NCBI GenBank assembly: GCA_027073945.1
Contig: JALTEL010000015.1
Coordinates: 1 to 26,400 of the forward strand
Source: Caldifarciminota bacterium
GTDB taxonomy: Bacteria; WOR-3; Hydrothermia; UBA1063; CAJXJZ01
Length of the DNA: 26,400 bases
Reading direction: 5' to 3'
Under the pieces are notes generated by a model. It did no database searches. It saw only the letters and a program-made list of their open reading frames with translations, and was not told the DNA's origin. Of this stretch, positions 14,712 to 21,892 are shown piece after piece (the first letter of the stretch is position 1; every line of letters begins with the position of its first letter). The position numbers were made by a program, and so were the translations under genes.

Positions 14712-14959
14712 ATAAAAGCGATTTTCTGGAAGAGGCCAAGTTTTATATGCTGACAGGCAGGTTTATAAAGGCAAAAGACCTTTTGTTAAAGGTCGTTTCT
14801 GATGATAAGGAAAATATTGATAGCCTTTATCATATGGGGCTCTTGTATGAACTTTTGAATAATTATGAACTTGCAAGCAAATATTACAAGCTTGTGCTCA
14901 GCGTAAAGCAAGACTATAAGCCTGCTTTGGAGCATCTTGAAAAACTTATTGAAAAATAG
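14708..14959 (+). CDS. Small TPR protein
   Basis: The 83-residue product consists of two tetratricopeptide-like helix pairs: LEEAKFYMLTGRFIKAKDLLLKVV (about 6-29) and DSLYHMGLLYELLNNYELASKYYKLVLSVK (about 37-66), plus a capping helix ALEHLEKLIEK. The start is TTG at 14708, overlapping the ktrA stop by 4 bases, with GGGGAAG just upstream; the overlap argues for coupled translation and for this being a real gene. It has no signal peptide or membrane segment, so it is likely a cytosolic adaptor. The partner is unknown; KtrA or the PEP carboxykinase next door are only positional candidates. Confidence 0.75.
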   Translation: MNKSDFLEEAKFYMLTGRFIKAKDLLLKVVSDDKENIDSLYHMGLLYELLNNYELASKYYKLVLSVKQDYKPALEHLEKLIEK

Positions 14960-14969
14960 GAGGTTATAA

Positions 14970-16757
14970 ATGCCATTTAATCAAAGACTTTCCAATGATC
15001 TGTATCCGTATAAGGTCAGGTATATAACCAATCCTGACCAGAAAACTCTCAGAGACTTGGCTCTCAAACACACACCTGCAACTTTTGTCAGTGCATACGG
15101 AAATGTGGACAAAATTGCCAGGAATAAGGCCAGGATGGCAAAGTATACATATGTAATTGCAAAAAGCGAAGATGCGCCAAAATATTCGCATAAGGTTATT
15201 GAACCTGCAAAAGCAAATGAAATAATAAAGAAAGTAGAAGATTACATAAATAAAACAGGCACACTGATAGAAATTCAGGCATATTACGGCCTTGATAGGA
15301 AATATGCCGTGCCATTTCAGGCATTTTATGACCTTGAAGGTGCAAATGTCGCAGGTATGCAACAGGTGCTTTCATTCCCGAGAAAAGATGTGGAAACGGA
15401 TGATGAACTGAAAAAGCCCTTTAACCCGCTTTTTAGACTTGTATTTGTCCCCGGGATGGAAATTCCGGAAATGCCGGGCGGACAGGCCATTATTGTTGAC
15501 CTTGAAAATTTTATCACTTATGTTATAAGGGCGGATTATTTCGGGGAGAGTAAAAAAGGAATCCTTCGTATGCTGAATGAGTATGTTTATCAGAAAGGTG
15601 GTCTTGTTTTGCATTCCGGTGCCAAGGCTGTCAGTGTCGGAGATAAGAAAATGACGCTTGCTGTATTGGGACTTTCGGGTACGGGAAAAACCACGACGAC
15701 TTTTTCGAAACAAGGCGATTTAACTCAACCTCTTCAGGATGACATGGTTGTGCTCTGGCCTGACGGTAACATGTCAATCACGGAGAACGGGTGTTTTGCA
15801 AAAACTTACGGACTTAAAAAGGAAACCGAACCTGTTATATATGATGGCACTGTGCATCCGGATGCATGGGTAGAGAATGTCTATATGAAGCAAGATAATA
15901 CTTATGATTTTTCAAAACAGAAGCTCTTTCCCGAGGATGTGAAGAGATTGAGAGATGTGCTCATTATAACGGGACACCCTGCCTCAAATATTGATAAATA
16001 CATAAAAGGTGAGGTGAAATATGAAGATATTGTTGATGCCTATGGTATTCCAAAAGATGGATGGGATTTTGTCGTATGGACACAAAACGGGCGTTCGGTT
16101 ATCCCTATGAAGGCCATAAAGGATGCAGGAGACCTGACGCGTATCCCTCCAATAAGATTTTTCGGGATTTTGAACAGAGATGAGGGCAAAGATGCGGCAA
16201 CTCCGGGTATAGTAACCTTTGCTTCGTCCGAGCAAGCTGCGGGATATTTTATGCTTGGTGAGACTACAAAAACTTCTGCTGCAGGGAAAGAAAGAGGAAA
16301 GACAAGGTCTCCCTTTACCCAGCCGTTTTTCCCAAGGAATTTTGCATTGCAGCCCATAAGGTTTCGTGAACTTCTCGCTCATTTTCCCGACCTCATTCTC
16401 TGGATGATGAATACAGGTTACGTGGGCGGAGATGCTCTTGATGAAAAAAATGGAACCGCTTTAAAGGTTAAAATCAGGCACTCATCCGCTATGCTTGAAT
16501 TCATGATAAAGGGTGCAATTAAATGGAAAAAAGACCCGGATTTTGGCTACAACATCGTTGATGTAACAGCTTCTGAGAACAGTGAGCTCTTAAAGCTTGT
16601 TCCCCGTGAGATACTCAATCCCATAATTCTTTATGAGAAACAGGGAAGAATGGATGAGTACAGAGCCTGGGTAAAGAATATAAAAAAGGATAGAGAAGCT
16701 TTTTTAAGGAGTTACAACATTCCAGAGGATATTATAACGGCAGTTGTCAACGGATAA
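14970..16757 (+). CDS. pckA: Phosphoenolpyruvate carboxykinase (ATP)
   Basis: The 595-residue enzyme converts oxaloacetate and ATP to PEP, CO2 and ADP (gluconeogenesis, or the reverse in fermenters). The ATP-type family motifs are visible: RADYFGESKKG with K195/K196, LVLHSGAKA with H215 as Mn2+ ligand, the kinase-1a loop GLSGTGKT (234-241), PLQDDMVVLWPDG (kinase-2, D257/D258), ENGCFAKT (272-279), and RSPFTQPFFP in the nucleotide-binding lid. It is longer than E. coli PckA (540), and its first 100 residues have little resemblance to it, so it belongs to a divergent sub-group. GGAGG lies 10 bases upstream of the ATG. Its stop overlaps the ATG of the prenyl synthase gene by one base. Confidence 0.92.
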   Translation: MPFNQRLSNDLYPYKVRYITNPDQKTLRDLALKHTPATFVSAYGNVDKIARNKARMAKYTYVIAKSEDAPKYSHKVIEPAKANEIIKKVEDYINKTGTLIEIQAYYGLDRKYAVPFQAFYDLEGANVAGMQQVLSFPRKDVETDDELKKPFNPLFRLVFVPGMEIPEMPGGQAIIVDLENFITYVIRADYFGESKKGILRMLNEYVYQKGGLVLHSGAKAVSVGDKKMTLAVLGLSGTGKTTTTFSKQGDLTQPLQDDMVVLWPDGNMSITENGCFAKTYGLKKETEPVIYDGTVHPDAWVENVYMKQDNTYDFSKQKLFPEDVKRLRDVLIITGHPASNIDKYIKGEVKYEDIVDAYGIPKDGWDFVVWTQNGRSVIPMKAIKDAGDLTRIPPIRFFGILNRDEGKDAATPGIVTFASSEQAAGYFMLGETTKTSAAGKERGKTRSPFTQPFFPRNFALQPIRFRELLAHFPDLILWMMNTGYVGGDALDEKNGTALKVKIRHSSAMLEFMIKGAIKWKKDPDFGYNIVDVTASENSELLKLVPREILNPIILYEKQGRMDEYRAWVKNIKKDREAFLRSYNIPEDIITAVVNG

Positions 16758-17638
16758 TGGAATTAAGCGAGTATCTTGAGAATAGAAAAAAGGAGATAGA
16801 TACTTACATAGATAGATATCTGCCTCTTGATGGCAAAGGCCCTGCACTCTTACGAAAGGCTATGAGATATACCATTGAGGCAGGGGGAAAAAGACTGAGG
16901 CCGATTCTTGCTATTACAGCTTATGAAATGTCAGGAGGCAGGGATAATGAAGAAATTATGCCAATAGCCTGTGCGCTTGAGATGGTTCATACATTTACGC
17001 TTATACATGATGACCTTCCTGCTATGGACAATGACGATTTACGAAGAGGCAAGCCAACAAGTCACAAGGTGTTCGGTGAGGCAATGGCCATACTGGCGGG
17101 AGATGCACTTTTTACAGAGGCTTACAACGTGATGTTAAAGGCAAAATTACCGGGTGATAAACTCGTGCGTATATTGGAAACACTGGGAAAGGCTATAAGT
17201 GTTGATGGAGTTATCGGGGGTCAGGTTGTTGATATCAATGCTGAGAGAGAAAAAAAATGTGATAAAGACGTTGTGCAGTACATACATTCAAAAAAAACTG
17301 CGAGTTTTATACAGGCATCCATTGTTGTAGGGGCTATGGCAGGTGATGCGGACAGCGAACTTCTTGAATATATAGAAGAAGCGGGTTATAAAATGGGTCT
17401 TGCTTTTCAAATTGTTGATGACCTTTTGGATGAGATTTCCACCACAGTTGTTATGGGAAAAAAGACCTCAAAGGATAGAGAGGAAGGCAAATGCACATGG
17501 CCTCTTGTTTACGGAATAGAAAAATCTAAAAAGGATGCGGAAAAACTTATTAAAGAAGCCAGAGACTTATTGAGGAAAGTTCCTGATTCTCAATTACTTT
17601 CCGAGATTTGTGATTTTATTGTGCAAAGGGAGTATTAG
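16757..17638 (+). CDS. ispA: Polyprenyl (farnesyl/geranylgeranyl) diphosphate synthase
   Basis: The 293-residue trans-prenyltransferase carries both Asp-rich motifs: the first, DDLPAMDNDD (85-94), with the bacterial two-residue insertion, and the second, DDLLD (221-225). EAGGKRLRPIL (41-51) binds diphosphate, and GGQVVDI (154-160) and KTASFIQASI (180-189) are conserved. It condenses IPP with DMAPP/GPP. Phe80, five residues before the first Asp, is the bulky position that usually limits products to C15, so farnesyl diphosphate is the likely product; C20 cannot be excluded. The C-terminus is standard (LLSEICDFIVQREY). It starts on the last base of the pckA stop, and the next gene starts directly after its own stop. 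Confidence 0.93.
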   Translation: MELSEYLENRKKEIDTYIDRYLPLDGKGPALLRKAMRYTIEAGGKRLRPILAITAYEMSGGRDNEEIMPIACALEMVHTFTLIHDDLPAMDNDDLRRGKPTSHKVFGEAMAILAGDALFTEAYNVMLKAKLPGDKLVRILETLGKAISVDGVIGGQVVDINAEREKKCDKDVVQYIHSKKTASFIQASIVVGAMAGDADSELLEYIEEAGYKMGLAFQIVDDLLDEISTTVVMGKKTSKDREEGKCTWPLVYGIEKSKKDAEKLIKEARDLLRKVPDSQLLSEICDFIVQREY

Positions 17639-18076
17639 TTGCTGCTTAAAATTTTTTATAACAGGATACTGTGGGTTTCCATACTTTCCGGCATTATTGC
17701 TCAATTCATAAAATTTTTTATATACTGGGTAAAGTATAGAAGACCTGACTTCTCCTGGCTCTTTTCAACAGGTGGCATGCCGAGTTCACATACGGCCTCT
17801 GTAATGACTCTGTCCACGCTCTGTGGTTTCTATAAGGGATTTGATTCTGTATTGTTTGGTGTAACATTGTACTTCAGTCTAATTATAATGTATGATGCTG
17901 CTGGATTAAGAAGAGCGGCAGGGTTGCAGGCAAAGGTCTTGAACAAAATACTTAAGGAAATAGGACAAAAGAAGAATATATTTCCAATGCGATTAAAGGA
18001 ATTTCTGGGACACACCAGACTTGAAGTTTTTGTTGGTGCTCTGTTGGGTATAGCCATAGGAGTTTTATTTAGATGA
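17639..18076 (+). CDS. Divergent PAP2 family membrane protein (DUF212/YuiD-like)
   Basis: The 145-residue membrane protein has the DUF212 landmarks: GIIAQFIKFFIYW near the N-terminus, FSTGGMPSSHTASVMTLSTL at about 42-61, YDAAGLRRAAGLQAKVLN, and the C-terminal LGHTRLEVFVGALLGIAIG. The SSH and GHT...E residues align with the catalytic core of PAP2 phosphatases, so action on a lipid (possibly polyprenyl) phosphate is plausible but unproven for the family. The start is TTG immediately after the ispA stop, with AAAGGGAG just upstream. Position directly after a prenyl diphosphate synthase fits a role on prenyl phosphates. Its stop overlaps the next ATG. Confidence 0.88.
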   Translation: MLLKIFYNRILWVSILSGIIAQFIKFFIYWVKYRRPDFSWLFSTGGMPSSHTASVMTLSTLCGFYKGFDSVLFGVTLYFSLIIMYDAAGLRRAAGLQAKVLNKILKEIGQKKNIFPMRLKEFLGHTRLEVFVGALLGIAIGVLFR

Positions 18077-18702
18077 ATTCCATTGTAAGTGCCGTATATT
18101 TTTTGCCTGCAATATTGCTTGCTCTTACAATTCATGAATTTTCACATGGATTTGTAGCTTATAAGTTGGGTGACCCTACGGCAAAATTGGCTGGTAGGTT
18201 GACATTGAATCCAATACCCCATATAGACCCTGTTGGTTTTATCTTGCTTTTAATAGTGCATATAGGCTGGGCAAAACCTGTACCTGTAAATCCTATGAAC
18301 CTCAATAATCCCGAACGAGATGTGGTATTTGTGGCACTTGCGGGCCCTGTGTCAAATTTACTGTCAGCCATTGTAGTAGGTATGTTATTAAGATTGCTTA
18401 TCCCTTTTGACCATATCGCCATTGTGCATATTTTAAATATTCTCTCCTTTGATTTTGTGCTTATCAGTGTTGTTTTGTGTTTTTTTAATCTTATACCGCT
18501 ACCTCCTCTTGACGGATGGAGAGTGGCATCTTATTTTATAAAGGATAGAAGTACCGAGCTGTACATTGAAAGAATAGGTCCTTTTTTACTCTTATTCGTT
18601 CTTGTACTTCCGATGTTCGGACTGGATTTGATTTCATTATATTTAAGACCTTTTATAAACATTTCTTTGAAATTGATCGTAGGCCATGCATATCTTTTTT
18701 AA
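18073..18702 (+). CDS. Site-2 protease family (M50) membrane metalloprotease
   Basis: The 209-residue membrane protein has the zinc motif HEFSH (H21, E22, H25) in the first helix and the third ligand D147 in IPLPPLDG of a later helix. Between them are GRLTLNPIPHIDPVGFILL and ALAGPVSNL, both standard for the compact S2P group that lacks PDZ domains. Such proteases cut transmembrane helices of regulators or remnant signal peptides; the substrate here is unknown. The ATG overlaps the previous stop by 4 bases. It is too short to be RseP. Confidence 0.92.
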   Translation: MNSIVSAVYFLPAILLALTIHEFSHGFVAYKLGDPTAKLAGRLTLNPIPHIDPVGFILLLIVHIGWAKPVPVNPMNLNNPERDVVFVALAGPVSNLLSAIVVGMLLRLLIPFDHIAIVHILNILSFDFVLISVVLCFFNLIPLPPLDGWRVASYFIKDRSTELYIERIGPFLLLFVLVLPMFGLDLISLYLRPFINISLKLIVGHAYLF

Positions 18703-18715
18703 ATAGGAGGATAAA

Positions 18716-19690
18716 ATGGGAGCAAAGATATTATCAATAGCTGCACACACGCCTGCAAAGGTTTTAACAAACAAAGACCTTGAGAAGATAGTAGAGACAT
18801 CTGATGAATGGATAACAACACGTACAGGAATTAAGGAAAGAAGAGTTACTACTGAGAACGAATTTACAAGCACTCTTGCCATAGAGGCCTCAAAACTGGC
18901 TTTAAAGCGTGCCAATGTTGAGCCCGGGGAGATTGACTTAATAGTTGTTGCGTCTGCCACGCATGATTACTGGTTTCCGGCAACAGCATGTATTGTTCAG
19001 GCTGCCATAGGTGCGGACAACGCTGCTTGCTTTGATATGGAGGCCGCCTGTCCAGGATTTGTTTACAGCCTTGAAGTCGGGCGTGGTTTCCTGGAGCTTC
19101 CCAACTATAAAAAGGTGCTTGTGCTTGGAGCAGAGACATTGACAAAAATAACGGATTATACGGACAGGGGAACCTGTGTGCTTTTTGGAGACGGAGCAGG
19201 TGCGGCTGTGCTTGAAAAAAGCGAAGAAGATTCTATATTGGGTTCATATATGAAAGGCAACGGTAAATTGGGAGAGCTTTTAATTTTGCCGGCAGGCGGA
19301 ACAAGGCACAGATGTTCGCACGAATCAATAGAAAACAGGGAAATATATTTAAAAATGCAGGGGAGGGAAGTATTCAAGCATGCGGTGGTTGGCATGCAGG
19401 AGGCTGCCTTGAGAGCGGTTGAGCGAGCCGGCATTGACCCCAAACAAATAGACTGGCTTGTCTGTCATCAGGCGAATAAAAGAATTATCGATGCTACGAG
19501 AGATAGATTGGGACTTCCCCCTGAAAAAGTCTACATAAACATTGACAGGTTTGGAAATACATCCTCGGCATCCATTCCCATTGCATTGAATGAGATGTAT
19601 GAAAAGGGACTTTTAAAAAGAGGGCAGATTATTGTACTGGATGCATTTGGGGCGGGCTTTATTTATGGAGCAATGGTTGTAAAATGGTAA
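18716..19690 (+). CDS. fabH: Beta-ketoacyl-ACP synthase III
   Basis: The 324-residue enzyme starts fatty acid synthesis by condensing acetyl-CoA (or a branched acyl-CoA) with malonyl-ACP. The catalytic triad is intact: C112 in MEAACPGF, H251 in VCHQANKRI and N281 in GNTSSASIP. TRTGIKERR (35-43) binds the CoA adenine, and the C-terminal GAGFIYGAMVVKW is typical. TAGGAGG lies 6-7 bases before the ATG. Its stop lies 7 bases inside the next gene's start, so they are co-translated. The sequence does not show primer preference. Confidence 0.95.
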   Translation: MGAKILSIAAHTPAKVLTNKDLEKIVETSDEWITTRTGIKERRVTTENEFTSTLAIEASKLALKRANVEPGEIDLIVVASATHDYWFPATACIVQAAIGADNAACFDMEAACPGFVYSLEVGRGFLELPNYKKVLVLGAETLTKITDYTDRGTCVLFGDGAGAAVLEKSEEDSILGSYMKGNGKLGELLILPAGGTRHRCSHESIENREIYLKMQGREVFKHAVVGMQEAALRAVERAGIDPKQIDWLVCHQANKRIIDATRDRLGLPPEKVYINIDRFGNTSSASIPIALNEMYEKGLLKRGQIIVLDAFGAGFIYGAMVVKW

Positions 19691-20457
19691 AAGGGGTCAT
19701 TGTAGACCTTGATGGTACGTTGTATCTGGGCGATTCTCCACTGCCATTTGCGGATGAGTTTATCAAAAATATAAGAAAAGCAGGTGTAAAAATTCTGTTT
19801 CTCACCAATAATTCCTCAAAAACTCCTGCATTTTACAAAAGAAAGCTTGCGCATTTGAATATCGAGGCTTATGAAAATAGCATTTTAACATCTGCAGAAG
19901 CGGCGGCTGTTTTTGTCAAACAGAGATATTCATCTCCACATGTGCTCATCATCGGTGAAGAAGGGCTTTACAGTGCATTTGCAAAGAGGAATATTGACAT
20001 AACTTCCCTGCATTCCGAGTCGGACGTTGTTGTTGTTGGCTATGATACTGAATTGACCTATGGCAAATTAAAAAGAGCCGCTCTTGCCATATTAAACGGG
20101 GCAATGTATATAGGTTGCAATCCTGACAGGACGCTTCCGTCTGAACAGGGATTTATTCCCGGTAATGGTGCAATTCTCGCTTTTTTGAATGAAAGTACTG
20201 CAAGAGAGCCGTTTATCATAGGAAAGCCCAATATGCCGATAATGTCTATTGCCTTTGGTATGCTTGGTATATCTTCCAGCGATGTCCTTATTGTAGGAGA
20301 CAGGTATGAAACGGATATAGTTGCGGGTTTCAGGTCAGGTGCGCAAACAGCACTTGTTTTGACAGGAGCGACCAAAATGGAGGATATGAAGGGCAAGAAA
20401 AAGCCTGATTATATTGTTGAGAATCTGGAAGAATTGTGGAAAACCTTGTCAAATTAG
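19684..20457 (+). CDS. HAD-superfamily IIA hydrolase (NagD/AraL-like phosphatase)
   Basis: The 257-residue protein starts with the nucleophile motif VDLDGTLYLG (D8, D10), followed by FLTNNSSKT (motif II, about 39-47) and a C2-type cap in the middle. GKPNMPIM (about 180-187) carries the motif III lysine, and GDRYETDIVAG (about 201-211) provides motif IV aspartates. This is the NagD/4-nitrophenylphosphatase subgroup, which acts on sugar phosphates, nucleotides or phosphoglycolate; the actual substrate is not readable. It overlaps fabH at its start and the next gene at its end (22 bases). Confidence 0.9.
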   Translation: MVKGVIVDLDGTLYLGDSPLPFADEFIKNIRKAGVKILFLTNNSSKTPAFYKRKLAHLNIEAYENSILTSAEAAAVFVKQRYSSPHVLIIGEEGLYSAFAKRNIDITSLHSESDVVVVGYDTELTYGKLKRAALAILNGAMYIGCNPDRTLPSEQGFIPGNGAILAFLNESTAREPFIIGKPNMPIMSIAFGMLGISSSDVLIVGDRYETDIVAGFRSGAQTALVLTGATKMEDMKGKKKPDYIVENLEELWKTLSN

Positions 20458-21221
20458 CCCAAAAGGCTGCTCTCTCTGCTTCACACATACTCCTTTCAAG
20501 GCAAGGGCAATTTACCATTGATACGGCTATTGAAAAGCATAAGAATGATTTTGTGACATCTATAGATGTTGACTCTGAAAAAAGCATAAGGCAAATACTG
20601 TTGGGCGGATTTCCCGGCTCCACTTTCCTGGGAGAAGAAACCGAAAAAAATGAAGCTTCCGAATTTGTGTGGGTTGTGGACCCCCTGGACGGAACAAAGA
20701 ACTACTTACATAAATTCCCGTTTTTCTCCGTGTCCATAGCTCTTATAACGGGCAGAGAAGTTAAATTGGGTGTTATTTATGAACCGTTGAGAAAATTGAT
20801 GTTCCATGCAATTGCAGGAGGGGGTGCTTATTTAAATGGCGAGAAAATTAGTGTATTTCATCCCGGAGATATAAGACTGTCTCTTATTGCCACAGGATTC
20901 CCTTTTAAATACAGGGAGAAAATCAACCCCTATCTTGAAATTTTCAAAGAGGTTTTTATGAATTTTTCCGGTATAAGACGCGCAGGCTCTGCTGCCCTTG
21001 ACCTTGCCTTTACTGCAGGAGGAAGCTTTAGTGGATTTTTTGAATACGGTTTGTCAATATGGGATATTGCAGCGGGTTGTTTGCTCGTTAAAGAGGCAGG
21101 GGGGAAGGTCGCTGATTTCAAAGGAGGTAAGAACTATTTACAGACAGGCAATGTTGTTGCCGGTGACGGGCAGGTTGTGGATACCATGCTAAAAATAGTA
21201 CAAAGGCATGCTATTTTATGA
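20436..21221 (+). CDS. suhB: Inositol monophosphatase family phosphatase
   Basis: The 261-residue product carries the Li+-sensitive phosphatase signature. Metal ligands are E67 in LGEE, D82 and D85 in VVDPLDGTKNY, and D210 in SIWDIAAG; GSAALDLA (184-191) is the family substrate-binding stretch. It may remove phosphate from inositol-1-phosphate, fructose-1,6-bisphosphate or PAP, or, like SuhB, have a further RNA polymerase role. The GTG start at 20436 gives the standard N-terminal helix, although no strong ribosome site is seen; translation is probably coupled to the HAD gene it overlaps. The symbol is by family only. Confidence 0.88.
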   Translation: MENLVKLAQKAALSASHILLSRQGQFTIDTAIEKHKNDFVTSIDVDSEKSIRQILLGGFPGSTFLGEETEKNEASEFVWVVDPLDGTKNYLHKFPFFSVSIALITGREVKLGVIYEPLRKLMFHAIAGGGAYLNGEKISVFHPGDIRLSLIATGFPFKYREKINPYLEIFKEVFMNFSGIRRAGSAALDLAFTAGGSFSGFFEYGLSIWDIAAGCLLVKEAGGKVADFKGGKNYLQTGNVVAGDGQVVDTMLKIVQRHAIL

Positions 21222-21790
21222 GAACGCAAATAATACTGGCCTCCAATTCTCCGAGAAGGAGTTTTATACTTAAGAAATTTGGCATACCTTTTGTTTCAAA
21301 GACTCCATGCAGGGAGGTTAAAGAGTATAATAAGGTTGATATATACGAGTTTGCAGTGTCTGCTGCAATGTCAAAAATTATTTGTTATGAGCCCATACCA
21401 GGACATATAATAGCAGGGTTTGATACAGTTGTCTATATTAACAAAAAAATACTTGAAAAACCTGTTAGCGGGCGGGACGCACGAAATATGCTCGGGCTTT
21501 TATCAGGCAGGAAACACAGGGTAATTACAGGTTTTGCAATTTTAACCGATAACGGTGAATATATAAGAGAGTATGATGAAACAGAAGTTGAATTTTACAA
21601 GCTTGGAGCTGATGAAATAGAGGCAATAATGACCACGGATAATCCCATGGATAAGGCGGGTGCTTATGCTGCTCAGGGTATTAGCAGTCTTTTTATCAGG
21701 TCCATAAACGGCTCGTTTTACAATGTTATGGGACTTCCTGTTGAGAAGTTTTATCAGGTGCTTAAAAAATTGAATAAATTTGCACTTTGA
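21218..21790 (+). CDS. maf: Maf family nucleotide pyrophosphatase
   Basis: The 190-residue product shows the three Maf motifs: ILASNSPRRSFIL at the start (7-18), a catalytic D69 in AGFDTVV with the EKP that follows, and DKAGAYAAQG later, then INGSFYNVMGLP. Maf enzymes hydrolyse modified or canonical nucleoside triphosphates (dTTP/UTP or m7GTP) to monophosphates, as a house-cleaning and septum-related function. The usual G-A-D-T is G-F-D-T here, a mild change. The ATG overlaps the previous stop by 4 bases. It is the last gene of the run; the next gene is 102 bp away with its own promoter. Confidence 0.92.
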   Translation: MRTQIILASNSPRRSFILKKFGIPFVSKTPCREVKEYNKVDIYEFAVSAAMSKIICYEPIPGHIIAGFDTVVYINKKILEKPVSGRDARNMLGLLSGRKHRVITGFAILTDNGEYIREYDETEVEFYKLGADEIEAIMTTDNPMDKAGAYAAQGISSLFIRSINGSFYNVMGLPVEKFYQVLKKLNKFAL

Positions 21791-21828
21791 GTTGAGTTAT
21801 AGATATAAAAAATGATATTTTTCACAGG

Positions 21829-21859
21829 AAAAATTAACAATTTGCAATTCTTAATTTTT
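21829..21859 (+). terminator. AT-rich inverted repeat after maf, terminator or operator
   Basis: Arms of 14 bases (21829-21842 and 21846-21859) flank the 3-base loop TGC. They pair except for one C/C mismatch, reading AAAAATTAACAATT and AATTCTTAATTTTT. The right arm ends in a run of five T. The near-absence of GC pairs makes a classic terminator weak; the repeat overlaps the -35 of the following promoter, so it could instead be an operator. Confidence 0.4.
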
Positions 21860-21869
21860 GCCTCATAAT
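21842..21869 (+). promoter_or_regulatory. Probable promoter of the giant repeat-protein gene
   Basis: TTGCAA (21842-21847) and CATAAT (21864-21869) are separated by 16 bp, with a predicted start near 21876. AAGGAGG (21881-21887) then precedes the ATG at 21893. The region is otherwise AT-rich, so chance matches are likely; the short leader and strong ribosome site support it. Confidence 0.4.
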
Positions 21870-21892
21870 TAAAAACTAACAAGGAGGTTGTG

